This document shows, piece after piece, positions 7,544-15,239 of a stretch of 26,023 nt of DNA. Position 1 is the first letter of the stretch, and each line of letters opens with the position of its first letter. The translations under genes and the position numbers were made by a program. Origin of the DNA: a virus; IMG/VR virus record IMGVR_UViG_3300044695_002934, positions 1-26,023 of that record, one strand, 5' to 3'. The notes below the pieces were generated by a model. The model did not search any database. It was not told where the DNA came from and saw only the letters and a program-made list of their open reading frames with translations.

Positions 7544-7711
7544 ATGCAAGACAATCACCTCACTCCCTTTATCGGTTCGCTAATCGCCTTTGCAAGCACG
7601 GTGACGAGTCTTGCAGAGATCGAAGTTTGGTTGAAGCTGAGTTCTCTAGCAGTCGGAACTTTGGCTGGCATTCTAGGCTGCATTTCAGCAATCAATAACC
7701 TCCGCAAGTAA
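7544..7711 (+). CDS. Small membrane protein, holin candidate 1
   Basis: A 55-residue frame from ATG 7544, 3 bases after the upstream stop. Residues 8-24 (PFIGSLIAFASTVTSLA) and 35-50 (LAVGTLAGILGCISAI) are both apolar enough to be membrane segments, with a charged EIEVWLK hinge between and a basic NNLRK end. Two short membrane helices plus a positively charged tail suit a class II holin. The gene is followed by two more tiny membrane proteins and by an endolysin about 1.3 kb later. There is no family match that I can name. Confidence 0.6.
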   Translation: MQDNHLTPFIGSLIAFASTVTSLAEIEVWLKLSSLAVGTLAGILGCISAINNLRK

Positions 7712-7712
7712 T

Positions 7713-7889
7713 ATGAAAAAGAACATCTTCAAAAACTGGAAAACTACCCTCGCTGGAATCTTTGGTTTTGCATCCGTAGTGGTGCCTGTCGTGTTGCCAC
7801 AATATGCGCCAATCGCTCATCAGGTGACGGCTCTTGCTGTTAGTCTTGGGCTGATTGTAGCCAAGGACGGCGACAAAAGCGGACTGTAA
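7713..7889 (+). CDS. Small membrane protein, holin-like candidate 2 (NWKTTLAG type)
   Basis: A 58-residue frame starting one base after the previous stop. MKKNIFKNWKTTLAGIFGF opens it, residues 14-28 and 38-50 are hydrophobic, and it ends AKDGDKSGL. The combination of an NWKTTLAG start and a (G/L)xxAKDGDKSG end is a recurring pattern of small phage and prophage membrane proteins near lysis genes. They are usually annotated only as hypothetical or holin-like. Together with its neighbours it probably controls membrane permeabilisation. Which of the three small proteins is the true holin cannot be told. Confidence 0.65.
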   Translation: MKKNIFKNWKTTLAGIFGFASVVVPVVLPQYAPIAHQVTALAVSLGLIVAKDGDKSGL

Positions 7890-7894
7890 TCGTT

Positions 7895-7987
7895 ATGACC
7901 GTTCTGACCGTTACTCTAGGCATTTTATTTGCTTTGGTAGCGGTTGGATCACTCGCTATTATTGCACTATTTTTTCACGATCTATGA
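7895..7987 (+). CDS. Thirty-residue single-span membrane peptide
   Basis: ATG 7895 to TGA 7987 encodes 30 residues, of which about 24 (VLTVTLGILFALVAVGSLAI and onward) form one continuous hydrophobic helix ending FFHDL. The stop overlaps the start of the metallophosphoesterase gene (ATGA), so it is coupled to a real gene. It could be an antiholin, a holin partner or a small spanin-like piece; no lipobox is present. Evidence is composition and position only. Confidence 0.5.
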   Translation: MTVLTVTLGILFALVAVGSLAIIALFFHDL

Positions 7988-8967
7988 CTAAAGCTGATAT
8001 CGTTAGATCGTATCTTAAGCGTTTTCCAGAAACGGAAAACCTTACGCTTGCTAAAATCTTGCATAAGGAATTGCCCACGGTTTTTATGTCGCCCGAATCG
8101 GCTCGCGATACTATAAGAAGACTTCGGGGGGCCAAAGGGTTTTATCACAACAAACACGCTGTGGATAAAACTATGTTTAAGCCCCTTGGCTGGCAGAAGG
8201 ATGTGATACCTAAAACGCTCGCAAGAACACGGGAGCCAATCGTTTTGAGCGGGGCCTTGAAGGTGCTGATCCTATCAGACATCCACATTCCCTACCACGA
8301 CGAAGTTGCCGTTGCCGCTGCTATCGCTCACGGCAAAAAGAAAAAGCCGGACGTGATTATTCTCAACGGTGACATCGGTGATTTTTACGGCGTATCACGT
8401 CACGACAAAGATCCGCGGCGCTCGCTTGCGGATGAGCTTGATGCAATCCGCCAGTTCCTTTTCCACCTTCGAAAACAATTCCCAAACGCCCGCATATTCT
8501 ATAAGATTGGAAACCATGAAGCGAGAATGGAAATGTTTCTGGTTAAGAATGCGCCCGTGCTTCTCGGCGTGTCAGACTTCGAGCTTCCCGTGCTGCTGAA
8601 ATTTGATGAGTCGAGGATCGAGCTTGTGCCATCGCTAACGCTTATTCGACTTGGTAGCCTGCCGATTTATCACGGGCACGAATTGCCGCAGGGTATGAGT
8701 TCACCTGTAAATCCAGCGCGAGGGATCTGGATGCGTGTGCAAGAGTCGCTTATTTGCGGGCATTGGCATCGCACTAGCGAGCACACTGAAAGCACGGGGC
8801 TAAACAAAAAGCTCTCATCCTGTTGGAGCACTGGGTGTCTTTGCGACCTGACGCCGGATTACGCCATCGTGAACCGTTGGAATCACGGATTCGCTTGGGT
8901 GGAAACGCAATCCGATGGCAATTACGAGGTGACGAATCACAAAATCATCAACGGGAGGGTTTATTAA
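7984..8967 (+). CDS. Metallophosphoesterase (calcineurin-like) with N-terminal helical domain
   Basis: A 327-residue protein. The five metal-binding motifs of the calcineurin-like phosphoesterase superfamily are all visible: D99-I-H101, G129-D130-x-x-D133, G176-N-H178-E179, H230-G-H232 and G259-H260-x-H262. These bind two metal ions and hydrolyse phosphate esters. The first ~85 residues (DIVRSYLKRFPETENLTLAKIL...SPESARDTIRRLRG) look like a helix-turn-helix region and precede the catalytic domain. The substrate is unknown; DNA ends, nucleotides and protein phosphates are all possible. It lies between tiny membrane genes and the endolysin, an unusual neighbourhood for a nucleic-acid enzyme. A Cys pair (CWSTGCLC) follows the last motif. 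Confidence 0.85.
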   Translation: MTKADIVRSYLKRFPETENLTLAKILHKELPTVFMSPESARDTIRRLRGAKGFYHNKHAVDKTMFKPLGWQKDVIPKTLARTREPIVLSGALKVLILSDIHIPYHDEVAVAAAIAHGKKKKPDVIILNGDIGDFYGVSRHDKDPRRSLADELDAIRQFLFHLRKQFPNARIFYKIGNHEARMEMFLVKNAPVLLGVSDFELPVLLKFDESRIELVPSLTLIRLGSLPIYHGHELPQGMSSPVNPARGIWMRVQESLICGHWHRTSEHTESTGLNKKLSSCWSTGCLCDLTPDYAIVNRWNHGFAWVETQSDGNYEVTNHKIINGRVY

Positions 8968-9510
8968 ATGAAAGCTGTCTGCCTAGATCCTGGCCACGGA
9001 ATGAGCAATCGGCGCGCAGGTGCTTATGATCCTGGCGCTTGTGCTTTCGGTAAAAAAGAAGCCGAGATTGCGATGGACTGGGTTAACGAGCTGCGCGTCA
9101 TCTTGCAAGCTCGCGGGCACAAGGTTGTCAGAACTCGAATCAACGGCAGCGATCCCGCGCCAGTTGGCGAGCGTGCTGGCATCGCGGAAGAATACGGCTG
9201 CGACATTATGATAAGCATCCACTGCAACGCTGCAAACGGCTCGGCAAATGGCACAGAGACGTTTTACCGTGGCGAGTTTAACAAAGAGCTGGCTTCAAAA
9301 ATCAACGCGGCTTTATGCGCCTCTCTTGGCACCAAATCGCGGGGCGTTAAAACTGAAAGCGCAAGCCAGCATTCAAGGCTTGCCGTCATGGCTTTCCAAC
9401 CGTGTTTTCTCATCGAGCTTGGATTTATCGACAACGCTGGCGATCTTGAAAAGATGATTGATCCCGTGCGAAGGCTGGCAGCTTGCGAGGCCATTGCTGA
9501 ATTGCTATGA
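8968..9510 (+). CDS. N-acetylmuramoyl-L-alanine amidase endolysin (Amidase_3)
   Basis: A 180-residue protein that is essentially one Amidase_3 domain. It cuts the bond between N-acetylmuramic acid and L-alanine of the peptidoglycan stem. Likely zinc ligands are H10 (in LDPGHG), E31 or E33, and H85 (SIHCNA), with the catalytic glutamate E150 in FLIELGFIDN. There is no signal peptide and no cell-wall binding domain, so release to the wall would need a holin; candidates lie just upstream. A clear SD (GGAGGG at 8953-8958) precedes the ATG. The stop overlaps the next small membrane gene (ATGA). Confidence 0.92.
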   Translation: MKAVCLDPGHGMSNRRAGAYDPGACAFGKKEAEIAMDWVNELRVILQARGHKVVRTRINGSDPAPVGERAGIAEEYGCDIMISIHCNAANGSANGTETFYRGEFNKELASKINAALCASLGTKSRGVKTESASQHSRLAVMAFQPCFLIELGFIDNAGDLEKMIDPVRRLAACEAIAELL

Positions 9511-9632
9511 GGCGTGCAATTTGGCCTTACGGTTTCTATTTTTTGGCCGTCTATTGTTTTGGATTTGTGTATGGAACAGCCCTGTTCAGCCTTGTATGGT
9601 TTATTCAGCTTGTTATCGAATGCGCCGACTGA
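9507..9632 (+). CDS. Forty-one-residue membrane protein after the endolysin
   Basis: ATG 9507 overlaps the amidase stop. The peptide MRRAIWPYGFYFLAVYCFGF... has a basic start, an aromatic-rich hydrophobic core (residues 5-37) and an acidic end (ECAD). This fits a single membrane-spanning segment or a tight hairpin with N-terminus inside. The stop overlaps the next start (ATGA), so it sits in a coupled series. A role in lysis (antiholin or spanin-like) is possible by position. No family recognised. Confidence 0.5.
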   Translation: MRRAIWPYGFYFLAVYCFGFVYGTALFSLVWFIQLVIECAD

Positions 9633-9787
9633 TGAAAATCCCTTTTGGATGGAAGCTCTACAATGGGCCGAAAGACTGGCGCTTAATTAAAGGCGCTAAA
9701 TTCTGGGACGCGGCTCAATTACGTTGGCGCAAGATATGCGGCGGCGCGTTTGCAACTGGTGACGGGCCTATTATTGTGAAATCATGA
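9632..9787 (+). CDS. Small basic protein, Trp-rich
   Basis: ATG 9632 shares an ATGA overlap with the preceding gene. The 51 residues are basic and Trp-rich (MKIPFGWKLYNGPKDWRLIK...FWDAAQLRWRK) with a glycine-rich end (GGAFATGDGP). No membrane segment. Longer versions of this frame starting at 9458 overlap the amidase and are not supported. Function unknown. Both ends are coupled to neighbours, which is the main evidence that it is expressed. Confidence 0.5.
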   Translation: MKIPFGWKLYNGPKDWRLIKGAKFWDAAQLRWRKICGGAFATGDGPIIVKS

Positions 9788-9987
9788 CCGACTGGCAACG
9801 CATCGCAGATCATTTCAACGCAACGGCAAAATGCCGACGGCTCAAAACGGCACAGCCTAAAGTAAGCCATGAGCCGGGATGCACGTTTGTTGAATGCCAG
9901 CATAATAAGTGCGTTTGCAGAATGAACGATCACGGTGATGAGCCGCTTAGTTCTTTCCTTGCTAAGTGGCAAAATAGGCACGGGTGA
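9784..9987 (+). CDS. Small Cys-rich protein, possible zinc-binding
   Basis: A 67-residue protein from ATG 9784 (ATGA overlap). Four cysteines cluster in GCTFVECQHNKCVCRMNDH (C-x4-C-x4-C-x-C) with a following His, which could form a small zinc site, although the spacing is not that of a family I know. The N-terminus MTDWQRIADHFNAT is helical. It ends before a 73-base gap that contains a likely promoter. Function unknown. Confidence 0.6.
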   Translation: MTDWQRIADHFNATAKCRRLKTAQPKVSHEPGCTFVECQHNKCVCRMNDHGDEPLSSFLAKWQNRHG

Positions 9988-10007
9988 AAAGATTTCTACT
10001 TTTACAC

Positions 10008-10036
10008 TTGCGCGAGTTTGGCGCGTGTGATTAGAT
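10008..10036 (+). promoter_or_regulatory. Possible promoter for the recombination operon
   Basis: TTGCGC, then 17 bases, then TTAGAT, with TGTGA immediately before the -10 (extended -10). The TTGC plus TGTGA layout resembles the two near-identical promoters at 4613-4640 and 25527-25554, with one base more spacing and a different -10. It lies in the only gap between the lysis and recombination genes (9988-10060), about 25 bases before the RHH gene. Confidence 0.4.
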
Positions 10037-10060
10037 GCGTTGTCATCACGACATCATCAC

Positions 10061-10243
10061 ATGAAAACGCTAAAAATTAGCGAGACATTGCACTCGCAAC
10101 TACGTATCAACGCAGCCAATCAAGGCTGTAGCCTTCAGTCCCTCGCTGAGGGATTTATCACCAATGGCATTGCAGATTTGCTTAAACGCAAGCAGGCCGC
10201 AACCGGAAACCCTCTACGCCTTCGGAAAGGATCGGCAATATGA
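10061..10243 (+). CDS. Small ribbon-helix-helix-like DNA-binding protein
   Basis: The ATG at 10061 is chosen over an upstream GTG-type extension at 10040 because it follows the CATCATCAC element and gives a clean 60-residue protein. MKTLKISETLHSQLRINAANQGCSLQSLAEGFI has the strand-helix-helix pattern of ribbon-helix-helix proteins (KTLKIS strand, then HSQLRINAANQG and SLQSLAEGF helices), as in Arc/ParD-type regulators. It ends in a basic tail (KRKQAATGNPLRLRKG). First gene after the possible promoter at 10008-10036, so an autoregulator of the recombination operon is plausible. The stop overlaps the next start. Confidence 0.6.
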   Translation: MKTLKISETLHSQLRINAANQGCSLQSLAEGFITNGIADLLKRKQAATGNPLRLRKGSAI

Positions 10244-10566
10244 ACGACTTAACTCCATGGCTTGACTCCATCAACGAAGGTCCGCGCAAGCGTGCATTCT
10301 TCGTTACAATCTTTCGCAAGCTGGAAGACCTCGGATTTACTTTAAGAAATCCTGACGCAATCAACGGCGGCTATCGTCTGGAGTTCCGCAGCGACTCCAG
10401 TTTTACCTGGGTTATCGCAGACCGTCATATGTCTTGGCCCGTGGCTGGCGAAGATCCCGGCATTCAGCTTTATTCTGAAAATGAAGCGTGGGAAGCATCA
10501 TTCCGCGCTCGGACTCCAGTTCAACTTGCACTTGATGCAATCGAATACCTTACCGCTAATGAATAA
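10240..10566 (+). CDS. Hypothetical protein between RHH regulator and recombination genes
   Basis: A 108-residue protein with an ATGA-coupled start. The composition is globular: PRKRAFFVTIFRKLEDLGFTL, then GYRLEFRSDSSFTWVIADRHMSWPV, then a helical end VQLALDAIEYLTANE. The aromatic and basic content would allow nucleic-acid contact, but there is no recognised motif. Its stop overlaps the start of the next gene. It is conserved in frame with neighbours only by context, and I do not recognise a family. Confidence 0.6.
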   Translation: MNDLTPWLDSINEGPRKRAFFVTIFRKLEDLGFTLRNPDAINGGYRLEFRSDSSFTWVIADRHMSWPVAGEDPGIQLYSENEAWEASFRARTPVQLALDAIEYLTANE

Positions 10567-10792
10567 TCTATCCTCATTCCATTTCCGCTCCGGCATGGGC
10601 GACCGTGTAACCGACAACCGCGCACAGTGGCACCTCAAGATGGATGACCACATCCGCGCAAACTCTCCACGCCAGCGCAGGCTAGAAGCGGAGCGCCGCT
10701 TTCTTCTTGCTCGCTACCACGAAACATTTTCAGCCATTGCAGGCGGCATCCTGCTGGTTGTTATTATCCTCTGCCTCGCATTCATCGCTTAA
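10559..10792 (+). CDS. Small C-terminally anchored membrane protein
   Basis: ATG 10559 overlaps the preceding stop (ATGAATAA), giving 77 residues. The first ~57 are basic and polar (DRVTDNRAQWHLKMDDHI, SPRQRRLEAERRFLLARYHE). Residues 58-77 (AIAGGILLVVIILCLAFIA) form a single strong membrane helix reaching the C-terminus, so it is a tail-anchored protein with the basic part in the cytoplasm. A tail-anchored protein in the middle of a recombination operon is unexpected. It might tether DNA or a replication complex to the membrane, or act in superinfection exclusion; this is inference. Confidence 0.6.
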   Translation: MNNLSSFHFRSGMGDRVTDNRAQWHLKMDDHIRANSPRQRRLEAERRFLLARYHETFSAIAGGILLVVIILCLAFIA

Positions 10793-10804
10793 CATCATCA
10801 CACT

Positions 10805-11722
10805 ATGTCATCACAACTTACTACTACCGCTAAACCATCTGCGCTTGCCACCATGGCAGGCAAGTTCAACGTCGATCCCGCCAAGCTGCTTGGCACGCTC
10901 AAGAATACCGTCTTCAAAGGCGCGTCCGACGACGAGCTTATGAGCCTTGTCATTGTCGCCAACGAGTATGGATTGAATCCGCTCACAAAGGAAATCTACG
11001 CATTTCCAGCTAAAGGCGGCGGCATTGTTCCAGTCGTGTCCATTGACGGCTGGCTGCGTATGATGAATGACCATCCTCAATTTGACGGCATTGAGTTTCA
11101 GTTTACTGAAAACGACGGCAAGCTCATTTCATGCACCGCGCTTATTCATCGCAAAGATCGCAAGCATCCAACTAGCGTCACTGAATACTTAGCTGAATGC
11201 CGTCGTAACACCGACCCGTGGAAGATGGAACATCGCATGTTGCGACACAAAGCAACCATCCAGTGCGCTCGCGTGGCGTTTGGTTTTAGCGGCATCACCG
11301 ACGAAGATGAGGCTGAGCGTATCGGCATGGCTCGCGATGTAACGCCAAAAGCTACCGACTCCAAGCTCTTCAAGCCGAAAACTCCCACGCCGGAGGAATG
11401 CCCGCAACCTCCGCCATACAAATCTCTGGCTCAGTCAGAGGCCGCATCCTCGCCCAAGTGTGCATTGACACATGGGTTTAATACAAATGAGGGTGCGGAA
11501 TCCTTTTCTCTAAGCGATGAACCGCCGTCGCAGGTTGAACAAATCGCCGCCAAGCTCGCAGTGGCTGGCATTAAATGGTCTGAAGTTCACGGCGTTATGG
11601 CAGATCAAGGCCTCGCCGATCCTGAGTTTGTGCCGCTGCCCGAAGCTGCAGCTGACGTTTTGACGAGCTGCCTTGCGCAGTTTGACGCAATCGTTAAGCT
11701 CGTGAAAGGAGGTCAGCCATGA
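10805..11722 (+). CDS. bet: Phage recombination protein Bet (RecT/Redbeta superfamily single-strand annealing protein)
   Basis: A 305-residue protein. The core, residues ~25-170, carries the Bet signature: NTVFKGASDDELMSLVIVAN, EYGLNPLTKEIYAFP, VSIDGWLRMMNDHPQFDG, then a CTALIHRKDR strand and WKMEHRMLRHKATIQCARVAFGFSGITDEDEA. Such proteins bind single-stranded DNA and anneal complementary strands in homologous recombination and in processing of replication ends. The C-terminal third is a variable, Pro/Ser-rich linker plus a small helical tail. It overlaps the nuclease gene, its expected exonuclease partner. The start follows a CATCATCAC element. Standard length for the family is ~260-300. Confidence 0.9.
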   Translation: MSSQLTTTAKPSALATMAGKFNVDPAKLLGTLKNTVFKGASDDELMSLVIVANEYGLNPLTKEIYAFPAKGGGIVPVVSIDGWLRMMNDHPQFDGIEFQFTENDGKLISCTALIHRKDRKHPTSVTEYLAECRRNTDPWKMEHRMLRHKATIQCARVAFGFSGITDEDEAERIGMARDVTPKATDSKLFKPKTPTPEECPQPPPYKSLAQSEAASSPKCALTHGFNTNEGAESFSLSDEPPSQVEQIAAKLAVAGIKWSEVHGVMADQGLADPEFVPLPEAAADVLTSCLAQFDAIVKLVKGGQP

Positions 11723-12891
11723 GCTACGTCAATCCATTCCAAAACGTGCCTAGTGCGTCAAAACTTCATCGCGTGCTAGAATGCCCAGGCTCTCATCAAG
11801 CTGAGTTTGCAGCGCCCCCAATTGAGGAGGATACTACCGAGGCCAATATTGGGAACGAAGTTCACGCTATTCTTGCCGGCGAACTGACTGAAGACAATGC
11901 AAGCGTCGAGGCTGTGCAAACGGCTGAGATGTGTGAACGCCAGGTTTGCAGTTTGCTTGCAGAGTGGGGCCACGATGACAAGAATAGGCTGAGTGAGAAA
12001 CGCTACGGGCTTACTCGCCTAGGCGGAGTCGTGGAAGTCACCGAGTTTACAAAAGCTGACGTGATATTCACCGGGCAGTTTGACCGGCTCTATATCTCCG
12101 GCACTCACGGTTTTCTCATCGACTTTAAAAGCCTGCGCGGCGATCACGCCACGGCAATCGAGAATCCGCAGCTTATGAGTTTGGCCGTCTTAGTGGCGAA
12201 AAAGCACAAGCTGACTGACGTGCGTGTTGCGCTTGTCCAGCCTATGAAAGGCAAGCCGACAACGGCGGACTTCAACGCTAACGGTTTAAAGCTTGCGGAG
12301 TCGTGGCTTTTCGCCGCTCTTGATGCCGAGATGGAAGCTGGGCCTGATGATTTGCGGGCTGGCGATTGGTGCAAATATTGCAAAGCTCGCTACGGATGCC
12401 GTAAGTTTCAAGAAGCAGCTATTCAGGAGGTCGAAGCTATCGAGCCTGCTACCATTGCAGGCATGGACGGCGAGACACAGAGAAAGGCCATGTGGGCGCG
12501 CGCGTTGGATCTTCCCGCCGCTCGTCTTGCATCTGCGATGAATGGGCTGGCAATGGTCAAACGCTACGTTGCCGCCATCGAGGGCGTGGCAAAAGTGCGG
12601 GCTGAAAACGATCCCGAGTTCCAGCAGTTCTTTACGCTGCGAGAAAAAAAGGGGCGGCGCTCAATCACCGACGTTACAAAAGTCTTTGCTGCATGTGAAG
12701 CTTACGGAGTTACCGCTGAGCAGTTTACCGCGCTTTGCTCAATCGGTCTTGGAGACGTTAAGCAACTTCTCAAAGATGCCACGCACTCAAAAGGCAAGGC
12801 GCTCGACAATCTTCACGATGCAGTCTTGACGGGTGCCGTGGAAATGGGCAAAGCTAGCGTGGAACTCGTTCCTGCAGGTCAGTTGGAATAA
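11719..12891 (+). CDS. PD-(D/E)XK exonuclease, Cas4/RecB-like (DUF2800 type)
   Basis: A 390-residue protein. Motifs of the PD-(D/E)XK nuclease fold are visible: H49 in GNEVHA, D122 in GQFDRL, D135-F-K137 in LIDFKSLRG, then Q151. C22 near the N-terminus and C218, C221 and C227 (WCKYCKARYGC) match the four-cysteine 4Fe-4S arrangement of Cas4/AddB-like nucleases. Expected role: resect double-stranded DNA ends to make 3' tails for Bet, with which it overlaps (ATGA). A strong SD (AAGGAGGT at 11706-11713) lies inside the end of bet. After ~residue 235 the protein continues with a helical domain without obvious motifs. Confidence 0.85.
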   Translation: MSYVNPFQNVPSASKLHRVLECPGSHQAEFAAPPIEEDTTEANIGNEVHAILAGELTEDNASVEAVQTAEMCERQVCSLLAEWGHDDKNRLSEKRYGLTRLGGVVEVTEFTKADVIFTGQFDRLYISGTHGFLIDFKSLRGDHATAIENPQLMSLAVLVAKKHKLTDVRVALVQPMKGKPTTADFNANGLKLAESWLFAALDAEMEAGPDDLRAGDWCKYCKARYGCRKFQEAAIQEVEAIEPATIAGMDGETQRKAMWARALDLPAARLASAMNGLAMVKRYVAAIEGVAKVRAENDPEFQQFFTLREKKGRRSITDVTKVFAACEAYGVTAEQFTALCSIGLGDVKQLLKDATHSKGKALDNLHDAVLTGAVEMGKASVELVPAGQLE

Positions 12892-12915
12892 CGAAACATC
12901 ATCACTATCATCACA

Positions 12916-13884
12916 ATGAATATCTTAGATCAATCCTCCGGCGAAGGCTGGAGCTTATACAATGCCGATTGCGTGGAGCTTGCTAGCTCAATGCCTGACA
13001 ATTCAATCGACCTGAGCGTTTATTCGCCACCGTTCGCTAACCTTTACATTTATTCGGACTCGGTAGCCGATATGGGAAACTGCGCGGATGACTCCGAGTT
13101 TTTTGAGCAATATAAGTTCCTGATTCGTGAGAAGTTGCGCGTTACCGTTCCGGGACGTCTCACTGTCATTCACTGCAAAGATCTTCCTGCTTATTTTGGC
13201 AGCGATGGCTACGCAGGTTTGCGAGACTTTCCCGGTGACATCATCAGGGCGCATGAAGCCGAGGGCTGGAATTTTCATTCCCGCGTTACGATATGGAAAT
13301 GCCCAGTCACAGAGCGCGAACGCACGAACAACAACGGGCTGCTTCATAAGTCAGTCCTTCGAGATCAATCGCAACTCCGGCAAGGCATGGCCGATTACCT
13401 TATCATCATGCGTAAGCCACCACTTGAAGGCATGATGTCAACAAAGCCAATCTCTCGCGGAGGTTTTGCTGGTTACATCGGCGACGCTGACCTCGATCCG
13501 CGCAAGGAAGGTTGTTATCATCCTTCACCATATTCACGCAATACGGTTGCAGCGGTGGACTCCATTAACATTTGGAGGCGTTACGCTGAGCCGGTATGGT
13601 GGGACGTTGATCAACAGGACGTGCTTAATTTCAAGATCGCCAAGTCTAGCAAGGACGAAAAGCATATCTGCCCTTTGCAGCTTGGCGTAATTCGGCGTTC
13701 TATTCAACTTTGGAGCAATCCTGGCGATGTGGTATTTTCTCCGTTCACGGGCATTGGCAGTGAAGGCGTTTGCGCCGTTGAGATGGGCCGGAAGTTTATC
13801 GGCTCCGAATTGAAGCCAGAGTATTACGAACACGCTAAAGGCTTTCTCGCTGCTGCCTCAGCTCAACCGGAGTTTATGCTATGA
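12916..13884 (+). CDS. DNA methyltransferase, beta-type, SPPF catalytic motif
   Basis: A 322-residue protein. The catalytic motif S37-P-P-F40 (YSPPFANLYIYS) comes first and the AdoMet-binding F277-x-G279-x-G281 (FSPFTGIGSEG) comes at the C-terminus. This is the beta-class order of amino-methyltransferases. SPP[F/Y] is more often seen in N4-cytosine enzymes, but adenine N6 cannot be excluded. The phrases NLY.YS.S..DMGN, HSRVTIWK.PVTERERT and HICPLQL..IRR belong to a family that usually occurs as a pair with the helicase encoded next. The stop overlaps the helicase start (ATGA). The likely function is modification of phage DNA, possibly against host restriction; the target site is unknown. Confidence 0.85.
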   Translation: MNILDQSSGEGWSLYNADCVELASSMPDNSIDLSVYSPPFANLYIYSDSVADMGNCADDSEFFEQYKFLIREKLRVTVPGRLTVIHCKDLPAYFGSDGYAGLRDFPGDIIRAHEAEGWNFHSRVTIWKCPVTERERTNNNGLLHKSVLRDQSQLRQGMADYLIIMRKPPLEGMMSTKPISRGGFAGYIGDADLDPRKEGCYHPSPYSRNTVAAVDSINIWRRYAEPVWWDVDQQDVLNFKIAKSSKDEKHICPLQLGVIRRSIQLWSNPGDVVFSPFTGIGSEGVCAVEMGRKFIGSELKPEYYEHAKGFLAAASAQPEFML

Positions 13885-15239
13885 ATTATCACGATTTCCT
13901 CAACTCCAAGAAGCTCATGCCTGCTTCCATGCCGATTAATCACAGCGGCATTCATAAGTCGCTTTTCCCGTTTCAAAAGAAAGTTGCAGAGTTTTCCCTT
14001 GAGAAAGGCCGCTCTGCTTTGTTCCTCGATACTGGACTCGGCAAGACCATCACTCAATGCGAATGGGCGCGGCACGTTCCCGGCGAGGTGCTTATTGTAG
14101 CACCGCTGGCGGTGGCAAGCCAGACAGTCAAAGAGGCACAAAGTCGTCTTGGCATGGATGTCGTTTATTCAAAAGATGGCATTGTTTCCAGCCGCGTCAC
14201 GATCACGAACTACGAGCGTCTTGATAAATTCGACTGCCGTCGTTTCGCTGGCGTCGTGCTCGATGAAAGCTCAATCCTCAAGGGCTTCATGGGCAAGACG
14301 AAGCAGCTTCTTTGTGATCAGTTTAGTGATACTAAATACCGACTAGCCTGCACCGCTACGCCAGCGCCTAACGATCACATGGAGCTTGGCAACCATTCAC
14401 AGTTCCTCGGCGTGATGCCATCGACTGAAATGCTAGCTCGCTGGTTTATCAATGACCCGTCAAAAGTGGGCGTTTATAAGATTAAAGGCCACGCCGAAGC
14501 TGACTTTTGGGCATGGGTAGGAAGCTGGGCCGCGTGCGTCTCGATGCCTTCCGATCTGGGCTTTGAAGATGGCGCTTATATTTTGCCCAAGCTCCAAACT
14601 CACACTCATACGGTTAACACTCCAATGCAGGCGGGTGATGAGGGCGAGTTGTTTATGATGCCCACATCATCGGCAACGGACTTGCACAAAACAAAGCGGC
14701 TCACGTTGAAAGAGCGGTGCGGCCTTGCTGCTGAATTGGCAAACTGCACAAGTGAAGCGTCTCTTGTTTGGTGTGAATCGAATGATGAAAGCGAGTTGTT
14801 GGCAAAGCTAATTCCTGATGCTGTGGAGGTAAAGGGATCTGATTCGATTGATGCTAAGGAGGATAGGATGAATGCTTTCAGCGAGGGCCGCGCTCGCGTG
14901 CTGATTAGCAAGCCGTCCATCTGTGGATTTGGGATGAACTGGCAACATGCAAGTCACATGGTATTTGCGTCCATTAGCTACAGCTACGAGTCGTTTTATC
15001 AGGCAATCCGGCGCGAGTGGCGATTTGGTCAAACGAGGCCGGTCAATGTTCACGTCGTCATATCCGATGCAGAGCTTCCCGTCTGGCGCACGATTGAGCG
15101 CAAGGCAGGGCAACACGATCAGATGAAGAAGGCTATGGTCAAGGCCATTATGGGAGGGCAGGGAACGTCAACAAAGCTAGCTTATCATGGCCGAGCTGTT
15201 GCTCAAATGCCGTCATGGCTGCAAGGGAGGGTAGCATGA
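13881..15239 (+). CDS. SNF2-like superfamily 2 helicase, partner of the methyltransferase
   Basis: A 452-residue protein. Q32 in FPFQKKV, Walker A D50-TGLGKT56, motif II D128-E-S (VVLDESS), motif III T158-ATP, and a motif VI-like QAIRREWRFGQTRPV near the C-terminus place it in SF2/SNF2-type DNA translocases. The VIAPLAVASQTVKEA and ELGNHSQFLGVM stretches are typical of the phage and prophage homologues that accompany a beta-class methyltransferase. DEAH reads DESS, which is the normal variant in this group. The likely function is ATP-driven remodelling or unwinding of DNA. Overlaps with both the methyltransferase and the VRR-NUC gene suggest a co-expressed complex. Confidence 0.85.
   Translation: MNYHDFLNSKKLMPASMPINHSGIHKSLFPFQKKVAEFSLEKGRSALFLDTGLGKTITQCEWARHVPGEVLIVAPLAVASQTVKEAQSRLGMDVVYSKDGIVSSRVTITNYERLDKFDCRRFAGVVLDESSILKGFMGKTKQLLCDQFSDTKYRLACTATPAPNDHMELGNHSQFLGVMPSTEMLARWFINDPSKVGVYKIKGHAEADFWAWVGSWAACVSMPSDLGFEDGAYILPKLQTHTHTVNTPMQAGDEGELFMMPTSSATDLHKTKRLTLKERCGLAAELANCTSEASLVWCESNDESELLAKLIPDAVEVKGSDSIDAKEDRMNAFSEGRARVLISKPSICGFGMNWQHASHMVFASISYSYESFYQAIRREWRFGQTRPVNVHVVISDAELPVWRTIERKAGQHDQMKKAMVKAIMGGQGTSTKLAYHGRAVAQMPSWLQGRVA

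Noticed and set aside
10042-10060. Short CRISPR-like direct repeats (CATCATCAC)
   Set aside because: Units are 8-9 bases, not separated by uniform spacers, scattered over the window and always placed at gene starts.
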